Origin: Rhodocyclaceae bacterium
GTDB lineage: Bacteria; Pseudomonadota; Gammaproteobacteria; Burkholderiales; Rhodocyclaceae
Direction: 5' to 3'
Assembly (NCBI GenBank): GCA_013821865.1
Contig: PNJM01000037.1
Location: 1 to 14,460 of the forward strand
Length of the DNA: 14,460 bases
Position numbers and translations under genes: made by a program. Below, piece by piece: positions 9,101-14,460 of the stretch (positions are counted from its first letter, which is position 1; every line of letters starts with the position of its first letter). The notes under the pieces were generated by a model that worked only from the letters and a program-made list of their open reading frames with translations, made no database searches and was not told where the DNA came from.

Positions 9101-10313
9101 CCCCATATCGCTCGCCACCGGCAAATCCATCCGCGCCATCGCCACCGATTCCCCCGGCGGTGGCGGCTATGTGGACATCAACGGTAGCGGCGGCACGATT
9201 ACCCTCAATGGCACGGTGACCGCCTCGGGCGGCAGCGGTGCCTCATCCGGCCGGGCCAGCATCAGCGTTTCCGGCGGCGACGTGACGGTGGGGGCCATGA
9301 CCGCCACGGCCGGCAGCAGCGCCCAGATATCGGTCGCCGGCACCAACATCACCCTGGGCGGCAACCTGACGGCCGCCAATTCTATCCAGCTTTCGCCGAA
9401 CTACGGCGGCGGCGGCAACATCGTCGGCAATGCTTACAGCCTCCTGACGGACCAACTCCTGGTCCGCGGTACTCTGGCCACGGGCACTTACAGCGTCACC
9501 ACCAATGCCGCGACCCTCGACATTCAGGGGGGCAACGCCATCACGGTCAATGCCGCCGCCCAGGCCGGCACATTGACCGCCCTGCTGGGCGGCGGTAGCG
9601 GCAGCCAGGCGGTGGGCGATGTGGCGATAACGGCGGGGGGCGCCCTGGATATCACCCGCTTTTGGACGACGGGGACGACCCACCTGCTGCGTGCCGACAC
9701 GCTGATCCTGCCCGGCAGCATCACCATGCCCGCGGCCGCCTCGGTCACCCTCAAGCCCTACACCCTCAGCAACACGGTCGGCTTCTACAGCGCCACCGAT
9801 GCCGATGCGACGATCCAGACCAACTACGACCCCAGTTCCTGGGGCGTCCTGTTCCCGGCCGGCGCGACGCTCACCATCGGCGGCATCACCGGGGGGCAGC
9901 AGACGGGCGACATCCACGTGGGCGCCGACGGGGCGGTGGATCTCGGCGACAAGAACATCGTGTTTAGCACCACGGGGCAGGTGGTGAGCCACACGGCGCC
10001 CACCACCTCCGGCACCGTGACGGTGGTGGCGGCGGCCGCGGCAGCCGCAGCTGCATCCACGACTGGCGGGCAGGTCGACGACGTCACGGAGACCATGACC
10101 GCTTTTACGTCCGGCCTCGATCATTCAAGCGGCGGCGACGCGGCGGAGAATAATGGTGCCGGCAGATCCCTGACGTCCTTGTTTGCTCCGGGCGGAGCGG
10201 GGCCAAGGTTGGCTCCGCCGCCCTACGAGATTCGCGGCGGGGTGAATATCGGCGGGGCACCGCCGGGACCGGGCGACGAAGGGGGCGGGAAGGGCAGCCG
10301 CTCCGGTCCATAG
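6183..10313 (+). CDS. Secreted TpsA exoprotein, filamentous-haemagglutinin-like
   Basis: This 1376-residue protein has GGGAGA 6 bases before the ATG at 6183. A signal peptide is cut at about Ala39 (GLVFA/DLP). The TPS secretion domain (about 40-290) shows NWQTFSI (74-80), NRVLGG (99-104) and the hallmark LVNPNGVYFG (121-130), which the partner TpsB recognises. GTLLIDP near 400 marks the end of this region in many relatives. The rest is Gly/Ser/Thr/Asn-rich beta-helix sequence. It includes three diverged modules (about 567-652, 653-755 and 861-948) and a weaker fourth near 1005-1060. Cys705 and Cys713 are the only cysteines I see, in a glycine-rich loop of the second module. A tract of about nine alanines lies at 1283-1291, and the tail is rich in glycine and proline. 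No membrane anchor, protease or toxin domain is recognisable, so adhesin or matrix protein is the default guess. Export is Sec then TpsB. Confidence 0.92.
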   Translation: MKPHLPTPVPRPLALSLRLIGARRAVFPALAAIPGLVFADLPTGGTVVGGAATIANVAANHQQITQTTDRTIINWQTFSIDGASYVHFIQPSSSSVVLNRVLGGSPSSILGSLSANGQVFLVNPNGVYFGPGASIDVAGLVATTLEIGNSDFMAGRHVFTRPDGAPARAEVINQGVIAAREGGYVVLAGDYAANSGVIQARLGTVALAAGNKLTLDLAGDRLVSFAVDEKTVAGLAGVANTGQLLADGGRVYMTAKVGGDLAAMVVNNEGLVQARSTVERNGEIYLAADGGGVRVAGTLDASAQPGADGGKVSVVSRGGGDTVLAGGSLIKVSGSDLAVSDAGRVYTWADGATRFEKGAAIEARGGANGGDGGFVEVSGNRVVYRGLVDARAPYGKRGTLLIDPNEIVIAQGAGVDGSAGSVNTIYEQNLETTLQAGAADVVLEATGVDAKITVADLSASGGDGILEGRNGSNTGAGLQLKVNGSGAPEIRFTNTSNTIAVDGDLFLGRTSGATAPNITVGNLVAKNITIGNSGSPVATVSVGALTATPKGSGDTSATNINITATGNIVLNGPVSVRANGSSSSGAYLRIRTSGGDITHATGSANAIVVGNGSDSAGAAARFTASNGTVSMGHVSVLSGGRAASIRIDGDQGVTLAGPITVQGLGSSSSGADLEVRANNGNISHTGGLISVTNTSPGGSGVAKACFVAGGGSCSGGGSPGGAQTITLGKVTASATGSSGRAQVVVNATGGISLNDDVTAQGGYSGAIAVSTWNNSAAIALTANKTVKATGSSGGAYVTVRANSNGTVNLSGALMAYASNSAANINVQGGTVTVGAVTAGNASPSGPRHRSYVDIQSQSGAVTLNGPITLTANSSGGSAAQLYVRSANNLDHVAGPATAISVRNYNLSNGGASASFQAVGTATMGQVNVRGYEGAKIEVRGGTGISIADDLTAIADGGGARINLRRTSGSSTSIPISLATGKSIRAIATDSPGGGGYVDINGSGGTITLNGTVTASGGSGASSGRASISVSGGDVTVGAMTATAGSSAQISVAGTNITLGGNLTAANSIQLSPNYGGGGNIVGNAYSLLTDQLLVRGTLATGTYSVTTNAATLDIQGGNAITVNAAAQAGTLTALLGGGSGSQAVGDVAITAGGALDITRFWTTGTTHLLRADTLILPGSITMPAAASVTLKPYTLSNTVGFYSATDADATIQTNYDPSSWGVLFPAGATLTIGGITGGQQTGDIHVGADGAVDLGDKNIVFSTTGQVVSHTAPTTSGTVTVVAAAAAAAAASTTGGQVDDVTETMTAFTSGLDHSSGGDAAENNGAGRSLTSLFAPGGAGPRLAPPPYEIRGGVNIGGAPPGPGDEGGGKGSRSGP

Positions 10314-10337
10314 CCGCAACCAAGCGATGAGGCGCTG

Positions 10338-11081
10338 GTGCCGAGCCTGACACCTCCCTTCGGCTATGACGAAGTCATGCCGCTGGAACGGGAGCACCGC
10401 ATCCGTCTGCCGGCACCGGGCGAGTGCCCGGACTTCTGCCGCGCGGTCAACGCGTTGCCGCTCGGCTTCATCGAATTTCCCCGGGCGCTGTTTCATTACC
10501 CGATTGCTTTCGTCGCTGATCCCGACAGCGGCCGCTTCACGCCGGTGGCCGTGCTCGGCCTGGAGGCGGGGCGGAACCTGTTCGTCGACGATGCTGGCTG
10601 CTGGGCGGCGGGATGCTACGTGCCGGCCTATGCGCGCCGCTACCCCTTTTGCACGGCGCCGGTGCGGACGGACGAGGAGACGGCGAGCAGCCGCGTGGTG
10701 TGCGTGGAACGGCGGCAGATCGACGCTGGAGCGGGCGAGCCTCTGTTCGACGCGGCCGGCGTTGCCCTGCCGCGCTGGTGCGAGCAGGAACTGCTGCTGC
10801 GGGAGTACGATCTTGACTGGGTTCGCACCGGGGAGTTCTGCGACCGGTTGAAGGAACTTCGGCTGCTGACACCTTTCGTCGCCCAGGCCGTGTCGGCGCA
10901 GGGCGGCCCCTGGCATCTGGACGGGCTGTATCGGGTCGACGAACACAAGCTTGAGTTTCTCGGCCGCCAGTATAAGACTCTCGCCAGGACAGGCGCGATG
11001 GGGCGCATCTACACCCATCTCCTGTCCCTCGACAATTTCGGCCGCCTGCTGGATCGGCAGGCGGCTCTCGACGAATCCTGA
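10338..11081 (+). CDS. SapC family protein
   Basis: This 247-residue protein matches the SapC family, named from the Campylobacter fetus surface-layer locus; its biochemical role is not established. Family features are VMPLEREH (13-20), EFPRALFHYPIAFV (46-59), and LGLEAGRNLFVDD (73-85) followed by YVPAYARRYPF (94-104). I see no signal peptide or membrane segment, so it should be cytosolic. It carries about eight cysteines (such as 30, 34, 88, 93, 105, 122 and 148), many for a protein of this size. The GTG at 10338 has TGAGG 5 bases upstream; an ATG at 10377 is a weaker alternative that trims the conserved start. It lies 24 bases after tpsA and 17 before the sulfotransferase, so co-transcription is very likely. 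Context suggests it acts on or with the surface protein before export. Confidence 0.85.
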   Translation: MPSLTPPFGYDEVMPLEREHRIRLPAPGECPDFCRAVNALPLGFIEFPRALFHYPIAFVADPDSGRFTPVAVLGLEAGRNLFVDDAGCWAAGCYVPAYARRYPFCTAPVRTDEETASSRVVCVERRQIDAGAGEPLFDAAGVALPRWCEQELLLREYDLDWVRTGEFCDRLKELRLLTPFVAQAVSAQGGPWHLDGLYRVDEHKLEFLGRQYKTLARTGAMGRIYTHLLSLDNFGRLLDRQAALDES

Positions 11082-11098
11082 CCAGGTGGACGATTCCC

Positions 11099-12181
11099 GT
11101 GGGCGTAGAAATCACTTTTACCGACAAGCAGTTCCCGGTTTCGCCGATCTTCATCGATTTCCTCTACCGCTATTTCCGGGAACAGTCCTTCGATACCACT
11201 TGGCACGACCAGCTGAGCGAGGCGCTGGTGGGCATGGCCGGCGAGGTGCTCGACACCGCCAATGCCCACGCCGGCGAGGTCATGCAGGACCCCGAAGGGC
11301 AGCGGGTCATCTACCGCAGCTACGAACTGCTCACCGCCTTCCTGACCGGCGTGCCCGACCAACTGCGCAACTTCCATGAACGCTATCGGTTCATCTGCAT
11401 CGTCGGCGTGCCGCGGCATGGAGGGTCGTACCTTACCAAGCAGCTGTTCCGCGCCCTGGGTATGGAGGCGGAGACCGTACCCAACGTGATCGCCCACGAC
11501 GGCTTTCCCGACGCTTCGCCCTTCGATTTCGCCCGCGGCTACAACGCTTACACCAACATGATGCAGAACATGGCCGAATATCTCGCCATGGTGGAGGTGT
11601 ATTTCTCCAATTCGCGGTTGTTCGGCAACTTGGTGATAGTGCCGAAGAAGGCGACCAAGGCCGCTTACCATGGGGCCTTTTTCGACAAGGCGCTGGGGCC
11701 GAATACGGAATACATCATCACCCTGCGGCATCCGGTGACGGCCTGCATCTCGACCTACGAAAAATCCGGCGGGCTGCCGGCGGGCGGACGCTTCGCGGTG
11801 CGCGGCAACATCGAGGAATGGGTGCGCCGGGACAACATTTACACCGGTACGCCCGACGCCGAGGTGCCGCGGCGGGAGTACTTCGACGTCTACCTGAACT
11901 ACTGGGAGCACTACCACTACAATCTTATCCTCACCGGCCTGCGCCAGCGCAGCAACTGGCAGATCGCCGTCTATGGCAAGGAGCGCATGGAGGCGCTGGC
12001 GCAGAGTTTCTATACGCGCTTCCGCTCCAAGCAGCAGGCCGAGGAGTTCAAGGTATTCGACAAGCGCGACCGCCACCCCAACTGGATGAGCCGGGCCGAG
12101 CCGGCCATTCGGCGCGTGCGCGATGTCTGGCGTACCGCCGGGGTCGAGTTTCCCATGGAACAGATCATGGAGGCCTGGTAA
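11099..12181 (+). CDS. PAPS-dependent sulfotransferase
   Basis: This 360-residue cytosolic protein has the two PAPS-binding signatures of sulfotransferases. The 5'-phosphosulfate loop is GVPRHGGSYLTKQLF (103-117), in the place of the usual PRSGTT. The 3'-phosphate site is TLRHPVTACISTYEKSG (208-224), with Arg210 and Ser218 in the expected RxP-x6-S arrangement. A central VPKKATKA (181-188) resembles the lysine-containing strand of the fold. The N-terminal 95 residues are an extension I do not recognise. Such enzymes move sulfate from PAPS to a hydroxyl on a glycan, lipid, small molecule or tyrosine; the acceptor cannot be read from sequence. The GTG at 11099 is preceded by AGGTGG 9 bases upstream. 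It is the last gene of the tps cassette and converges on cysC with only 7 bases between them. Confidence 0.85.
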   Translation: MGVEITFTDKQFPVSPIFIDFLYRYFREQSFDTTWHDQLSEALVGMAGEVLDTANAHAGEVMQDPEGQRVIYRSYELLTAFLTGVPDQLRNFHERYRFICIVGVPRHGGSYLTKQLFRALGMEAETVPNVIAHDGFPDASPFDFARGYNAYTNMMQNMAEYLAMVEVYFSNSRLFGNLVIVPKKATKAAYHGAFFDKALGPNTEYIITLRHPVTACISTYEKSGGLPAGGRFAVRGNIEEWVRRDNIYTGTPDAEVPRREYFDVYLNYWEHYHYNLILTGLRQRSNWQIAVYGKERMEALAQSFYTRFRSKQQAEEFKVFDKRDRHPNWMSRAEPAIRRVRDVWRTAGVEFPMEQIMEAW

Positions 12182-12188
12182 GGCCTGC

Positions 12189-12782
12189 TCAGGCGAGCAC
12201 GCCGCGCCGCGCCAAGAGATCCAATACCGCTGCCGCCGACTCGTCGATGCTCAGCGCGCCGGTGTCCAGAACCAGCTCCGGCGCCTGCGGCGGTTCATAA
12301 GGCGAGGAGATGCCCGTGAAGTGCCGGATCTCGCCGCTGCGGGCCCGACGGTAGAGCCCCTTCACATCTCGCTGCTCGCACACTTCCAGGGGGCATTGGC
12401 AATAAATTTCCAGGAAGTCGCGGGCCCCCACGAGTTCTCGCACCTGCTCCCGGCTCGCCCGTAGCGGCGAGATAAAGGCCGTCAGCGTGATGATGCCGGC
12501 CTGGAGGAAGAGCTTGGTGACTTCGCCGATGCGGCGGATGTTCTCCTCGCGGTCCGCCATCGAGAACCCGAGGTCGCCGCATAGCCCATGCCGGACATTG
12601 TCTCCGTCAAGGACAAAGGTCCGGGCACCGCGGGCGTGCAGGGTTTCCTCCACCGCGTGGGCGATGGTGGATTTCCCGGCGCCGGAAAGCCCCGTAAACC
12701 AGAGCAAAATGCTCCGGTGTTCCTGTTGCGCCTCCCGGCGTGCGCGGCTGACGCTGGCCTCATGCCAGACAATCTCCCTCAT
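12189..12782 (-). CDS. cysC: Adenylylsulfate (APS) kinase
   Basis: This 197-residue protein is a full-length stand-alone APS kinase, which phosphorylates APS with ATP to make PAPS in the cytosol. Visible motifs are Walker [10 protein letters not shown] (31-39), DGDNVRHGL (59-67), [17 protein letters not shown] (72-88) and [11 protein letters not shown] (102-112) with the family's phosphoserine position Ser106. [14 protein letters not shown] and [11 protein letters not shown] follow. It starts 9 bases after the moeB-like stop and should share its transcript. No strong Shine-Dalgarno is visible, so translational coupling is likely. It is not beside cysDN or cysH, so PAPS for the adjacent sulfotransferase is a better reading than cysteine synthesis. 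That inference depends on the rest of the genome. Confidence 0.96.
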   Translation of the reverse strand: MREIVWHEASVSRARREAQQEHRSILLWFTGLSGAGKSTIAHAVEETLHARGARTFVLDGDNVRHGLCGDLGFSMADREENIRRIGEVTKLFLQAGIITLTAFISPLRASREQVRELVGARDFLEIYCQCPLEVCEQRDVKGLYRRARSGEIRHFTGISSPYEPPQAPELVLDTGALSIDESAAAVLDLLARRGVLA

Positions 12783-12791
12783 GATGCCGGT

Positions 12792-13541
12792 CTAAGAGCT
12801 GGCGCAGACGGCGCAGCCCGGATCCTTGCCGAGCGTGATCTGCCGCCACTCCATGGCCAGTCCGTCGAGCAGCAGCAGGCGGCCGGACAGGCTCTCGCCG
12901 CAGCCGGCGACGAGCTTGAGGGCTTCCGCCGCCTGGGTCGCGCCGATGATGCCGGTGAGCGGGGCGAAGACGCCCATCACGGCGCAGCGCACTTCTTCCG
13001 CGTCCTGGCCTTCCGGGAACAGGCAGTTGTAGCAGGGGCTTTGCGGGTGGCGCAGGTCGAACACCGATACCTGTCCGTCGAAGCGGATGGCGGCGCCGGA
13101 GACGAGGGGTTTTGCGAACTTCACGCAGGCGCGGTTCATGGCGTGGCGCGTGGCGAAGTTGTCCGAGCAGTCGAGCACCACGTCGGCCGCCGCCACCCGA
13201 TCCTCCAGCAGCGCGCCCTCCAGCCTGCCCTCCAGAGCGACCACCTCGACTTCGGGATTGATGAGGGCCAGCGTGTCGCGACCCGAGGCGACCTTGGGCC
13301 GGCCGACGGAAGGTGAATGATGCAGGATCTGGCGCTGCAGGTTGGTGAGGTCCACTTTGTCGCCGTCGCACAGCACGATCCTGCCGATGCCGGCGGCGGC
13401 GAGATAGATCGCCGCGGGCGAGCCCAGGCCGCCGGCACCCACCACCAGCGCCTGTGCGGCGAGCAGCCGCTCCTGGCCTTCGATGCCGATCTGCGGCAGG
13501 AGGATGTGGCGGGAGTAGCGCAGGAGCTGGTTGTCGTTCAT
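12792..13541 (-). CDS. moeB: MoeB/ThiF/HesA-family sulfur-carrier adenylyltransferase
   Basis: This 249-residue protein has the length of E. coli MoeB. The family activates the C-terminal glycine of a ubiquitin-like sulfur carrier (MoaD or ThiS) with ATP, for molybdopterin or thiamine synthesis. Motifs are the nucleotide loop GAGGLGSPAAIYLAAAGIG (about 36-54), the DKVDLTNLQRQILH segment, DCSDNFATRH, and zinc-binding CYNC and CAVC pairs near the C terminus. A cysteine in RCAVMGVFAPLTG lies where ThiF/MoeB enzymes keep one. The symbol is by similarity; ThiF-type use cannot be excluded, and no moa or thi gene is nearby. The ATG at 13541 gives the usual N terminus (NDNQLLRYSRHILLPQIG). No Shine-Dalgarno is visible, since the repeat at 13550-13640 ends just before it. 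Confidence 0.93.
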   Translation of the reverse strand: MNDNQLLRYSRHILLPQIGIEGQERLLAAQALVVGAGGLGSPAAIYLAAAGIGRIVLCDGDKVDLTNLQRQILHHSPSVGRPKVASGRDTLALINPEVEVVALEGRLEGALLEDRVAAADVVLDCSDNFATRHAMNRACVKFAKPLVSGAAIRFDGQVSVFDLRHPQSPCYNCLFPEGQDAEEVRCAVMGVFAPLTGIIGATQAAEALKLVAGCGESLSGRLLLLDGLAMEWRQITLGKDPGCAVCASS

Positions 13542-13549
13542 GGAAATTA

Positions 13550-13640
13550 CGGGTTTTGGGTCTCGGGTTTCGAGTTAACACCGAGTTCATGGACGACCAT
13601 GGTTTTCAACTCTAAACCCAAAACTCGTAACCCGAAACTT
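13550..13640. repeat. Degenerate GGGTTT/CGAGTT inverted repeat, copy 2
   Basis: The left arm at 13550-13576 contains CGGGTTTTGGG and CGGGTTTCGAGTT. The right arm at 13607-13640 contains CAACTCTAAACCCAAAACTC and AACCCGAAACTT, its imperfect complement. Near the middle CATGG (13588-13592) and CCATG (13597-13601) pair around ACGA. The whole could fold into one long imperfect hairpin that fills the gap between the small unknown gene and the moeB-like gene. It reaches the stop codon on one side and comes within 8 bases of the start codon on the other. Confidence 0.65.
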
Positions 13641-14089
13641 TATCTGTCCTCCCGCAACTCGATCGGCGTATCGTCGTGGTCGCCGTGCGGGTGGTGCTGG
13701 TAGGCCTTGATGTAGACCTCGTTGGACTTCTTGATGAGGCGCGCCGGCTCCTTGATGTTCTTGAGCTGCGTCTCCTCGGTGAAATACACCACGGCACGGA
13801 CTATCTTGCAGTAGAGGGAATTGTCCAGATGGTAGCCGAGATTCCTGAGCGCGCGCTCCAGCCCTTCGTACGTGTAATCCACCAGGTCGTAGCTCACGGT
13901 CAGGCATCGCTCGCGCGTGCCCAGTGCGACTTGCAGCAGTTCCATGCCGGCGAGCAGGTCGGCAGCCTTTTCCGCCTGGCCGGGCGGCATTTTGGTGAAG
14001 CGGATCTCGCGCCGCTTGATGCTGCCTGGCTGCGGCGATATATGGCTGTGGGCGCCGGATGCTTCGTCCCGGGCAAGTGCACGTTTCAT
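13640..14089 (-). CDS. Small protein of unknown function, possible ferredoxin-like (HMA-like) fold
   Basis: I do not recognise this 149-residue protein. Residues about 27-95 read as alternating strand, helix, strand (REIRFTKMPPGQAEKAADLL, then LLQVALGTRERCLTVSYDL, then TYEGLERALRNLGYHL). This resembles a beta-alpha-beta-beta-alpha ferredoxin-like domain of the heavy-metal-associated type, but without a CxxC metal motif. The C-terminal part is charged and includes a histidine-rich YQHHPHGDHDD segment that could bind metal. There is no signal peptide. The ATG at 14089 has an excellent Shine-Dalgarno (GGGAGGGAG). It lies 22 bases after the protease gene and ahead of moeB in the same direction. 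Confidence 0.8.
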   Translation of the reverse strand: MKRALARDEASGAHSHISPQPGSIKRREIRFTKMPPGQAEKAADLLAGMELLQVALGTRERCLTVSYDLVDYTYEGLERALRNLGYHLDNSLYCKIVRAVVYFTEETQLKNIKEPARLIKKSNEVYIKAYQHHPHGDHDDTPIELREDR

Positions 14090-14111
14090 GCTCCCTCCCG
14101 CTGTGCCATGC

Positions 14112-14460
14112 TCACTTGCCCTGGATGATCTGCAATCCCTTGAGCAGATTGAGCGCCTGGTTGAGCTGGTAGTCGTTCTTCGAGGCCAGTTCGAATTTCG
14201 GTTTCTCTTCTTCCTCGGCCTCGTCCTTCTGCGGCTTGCCCTTGGGAGTGCCCTTTGCCTGCGGTTTGGGCGCAGGCACCGTTTCCTTGTCGTTTTCCAG
14301 GTGGCGCTCTAGGTCGGCCTCGCGCAGGCGCGGCGAGGAGCCGCCGTTCGCGGTTTCCTCGACGATGATGTCGGGCACGATGCCCTTGGCCTGGATCGAG
14401 CGGCCGCTCGGGGTGTAGTAGCGCGCGGTGGTGATCTTCAGCGCGGTTTCAGCGGTGAGC
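14112..14460 (-). CDS. Carboxyl-terminal processing protease (S41 family), C-terminal part
   Basis: The gene enters from the right edge, so only about 115 C-terminal residues are seen, ending at TGA (14112-14114). The first visible residues, LTAETALKITTARYYTPSGR followed by SIQAKGIVPDI, form the conserved C-terminal block of CtpA/Prc-type S41 peptidases. These are periplasmic serine proteases that trim or degrade proteins from the C terminus. A charged Lys/Glu/Pro-rich linker and a short helix (NDYQLNQALNLLKGL) complete the tail. The PDZ domain and the Ser/Lys catalytic residues lie outside the window. A ctp-moeB neighbourhood is familiar in Betaproteobacteria. Confidence 0.92.
   Translation of the reverse strand, partial: LTAETALKITTARYYTPSGRSIQAKGIVPDIIVEETANGGSSPRLREADLERHLENDKETVPAPKPQAKGTPKGKPQKDEAEEEEKPKFELASKNDYQLNQALNLLKGLQIIQGK

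Noticed and set aside
12182..12188. A bidirectional terminator between the sulfotransferase and cysC
   Set aside because: Only 7 bases separate the two convergent stops, and I see no stem with a T run around them.
13549..13640. The GGGTTT words as a CRISPR or telomere-like array
   Set aside because: The units are degenerate, have no constant period or spacers, and are arranged as an inverted repeat rather than a tandem array.

Overview
The window is about 14.5 kb of GC-rich, densely coding DNA that reads as a betaproteobacterial chromosome. The evidence is high-GC codon use, the order glyA-nrdR-ribD, and a carboxyl-terminal protease next to a MoeB/ThiF enzyme. I place it only as Betaproteobacteria, possibly Rhodocyclales-like. 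There are no tRNA, rRNA, CRISPR or transposase genes, and no gap over 300 bases.

Left part (1-4286, plus strand): the 3' end of a gene fusing an AMP-forming acyl ligase to a PlsC-type acyltransferase comes first. It is followed by glyA (serine hydroxymethyltransferase), nrdR (ribonucleotide reductase repressor), ribD (riboflavin deaminase/reductase) and a small four-helix membrane protein. A 14-bp perfect stem overlaps the nrdR stop codon. The nrdR-ribD gap also holds a degenerate inverted repeat of GGGTTT/CGAGTT words that abuts the ribD start.

Middle part (4287-12181, plus strand): this is an accessory cassette. A perfect FNR/Anr-type site (TTGAT-N4-ATCAA) sits 29.5 bases ahead of a TAAAAT -10 element, which is class II (-41.5) geometry. 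Downstream, closely spaced, are tpsB (an Omp85-superfamily two-partner secretion porin), tpsA (a 1376-residue secreted beta-helical protein with a haemagglutinin-type TPS domain), a SapC-family gene and a sulfotransferase gene.

Right part (12189-14460, minus strand): a convergent run consists of the end of an S41 carboxyl-terminal protease, a small unrecognised protein, a MoeB/ThiF/HesA enzyme and cysC (APS kinase). A second copy of the GGGTTT-type inverted repeat fills the gap before the moeB-like gene. cysC ends 7 bases from the sulfotransferase.

The main hypothesis is that CysC makes PAPS, the donor for the sulfotransferase encoded beside it, and that the acceptor is a product of the same cassette. 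The large exported TpsA is the obvious candidate. If so, this would be a two-partner secretion system with a dedicated sulfation module and probable low-oxygen (FNR/Anr) control. The enzyme families and gene order are visible in the sequence. The substrate link is inference.
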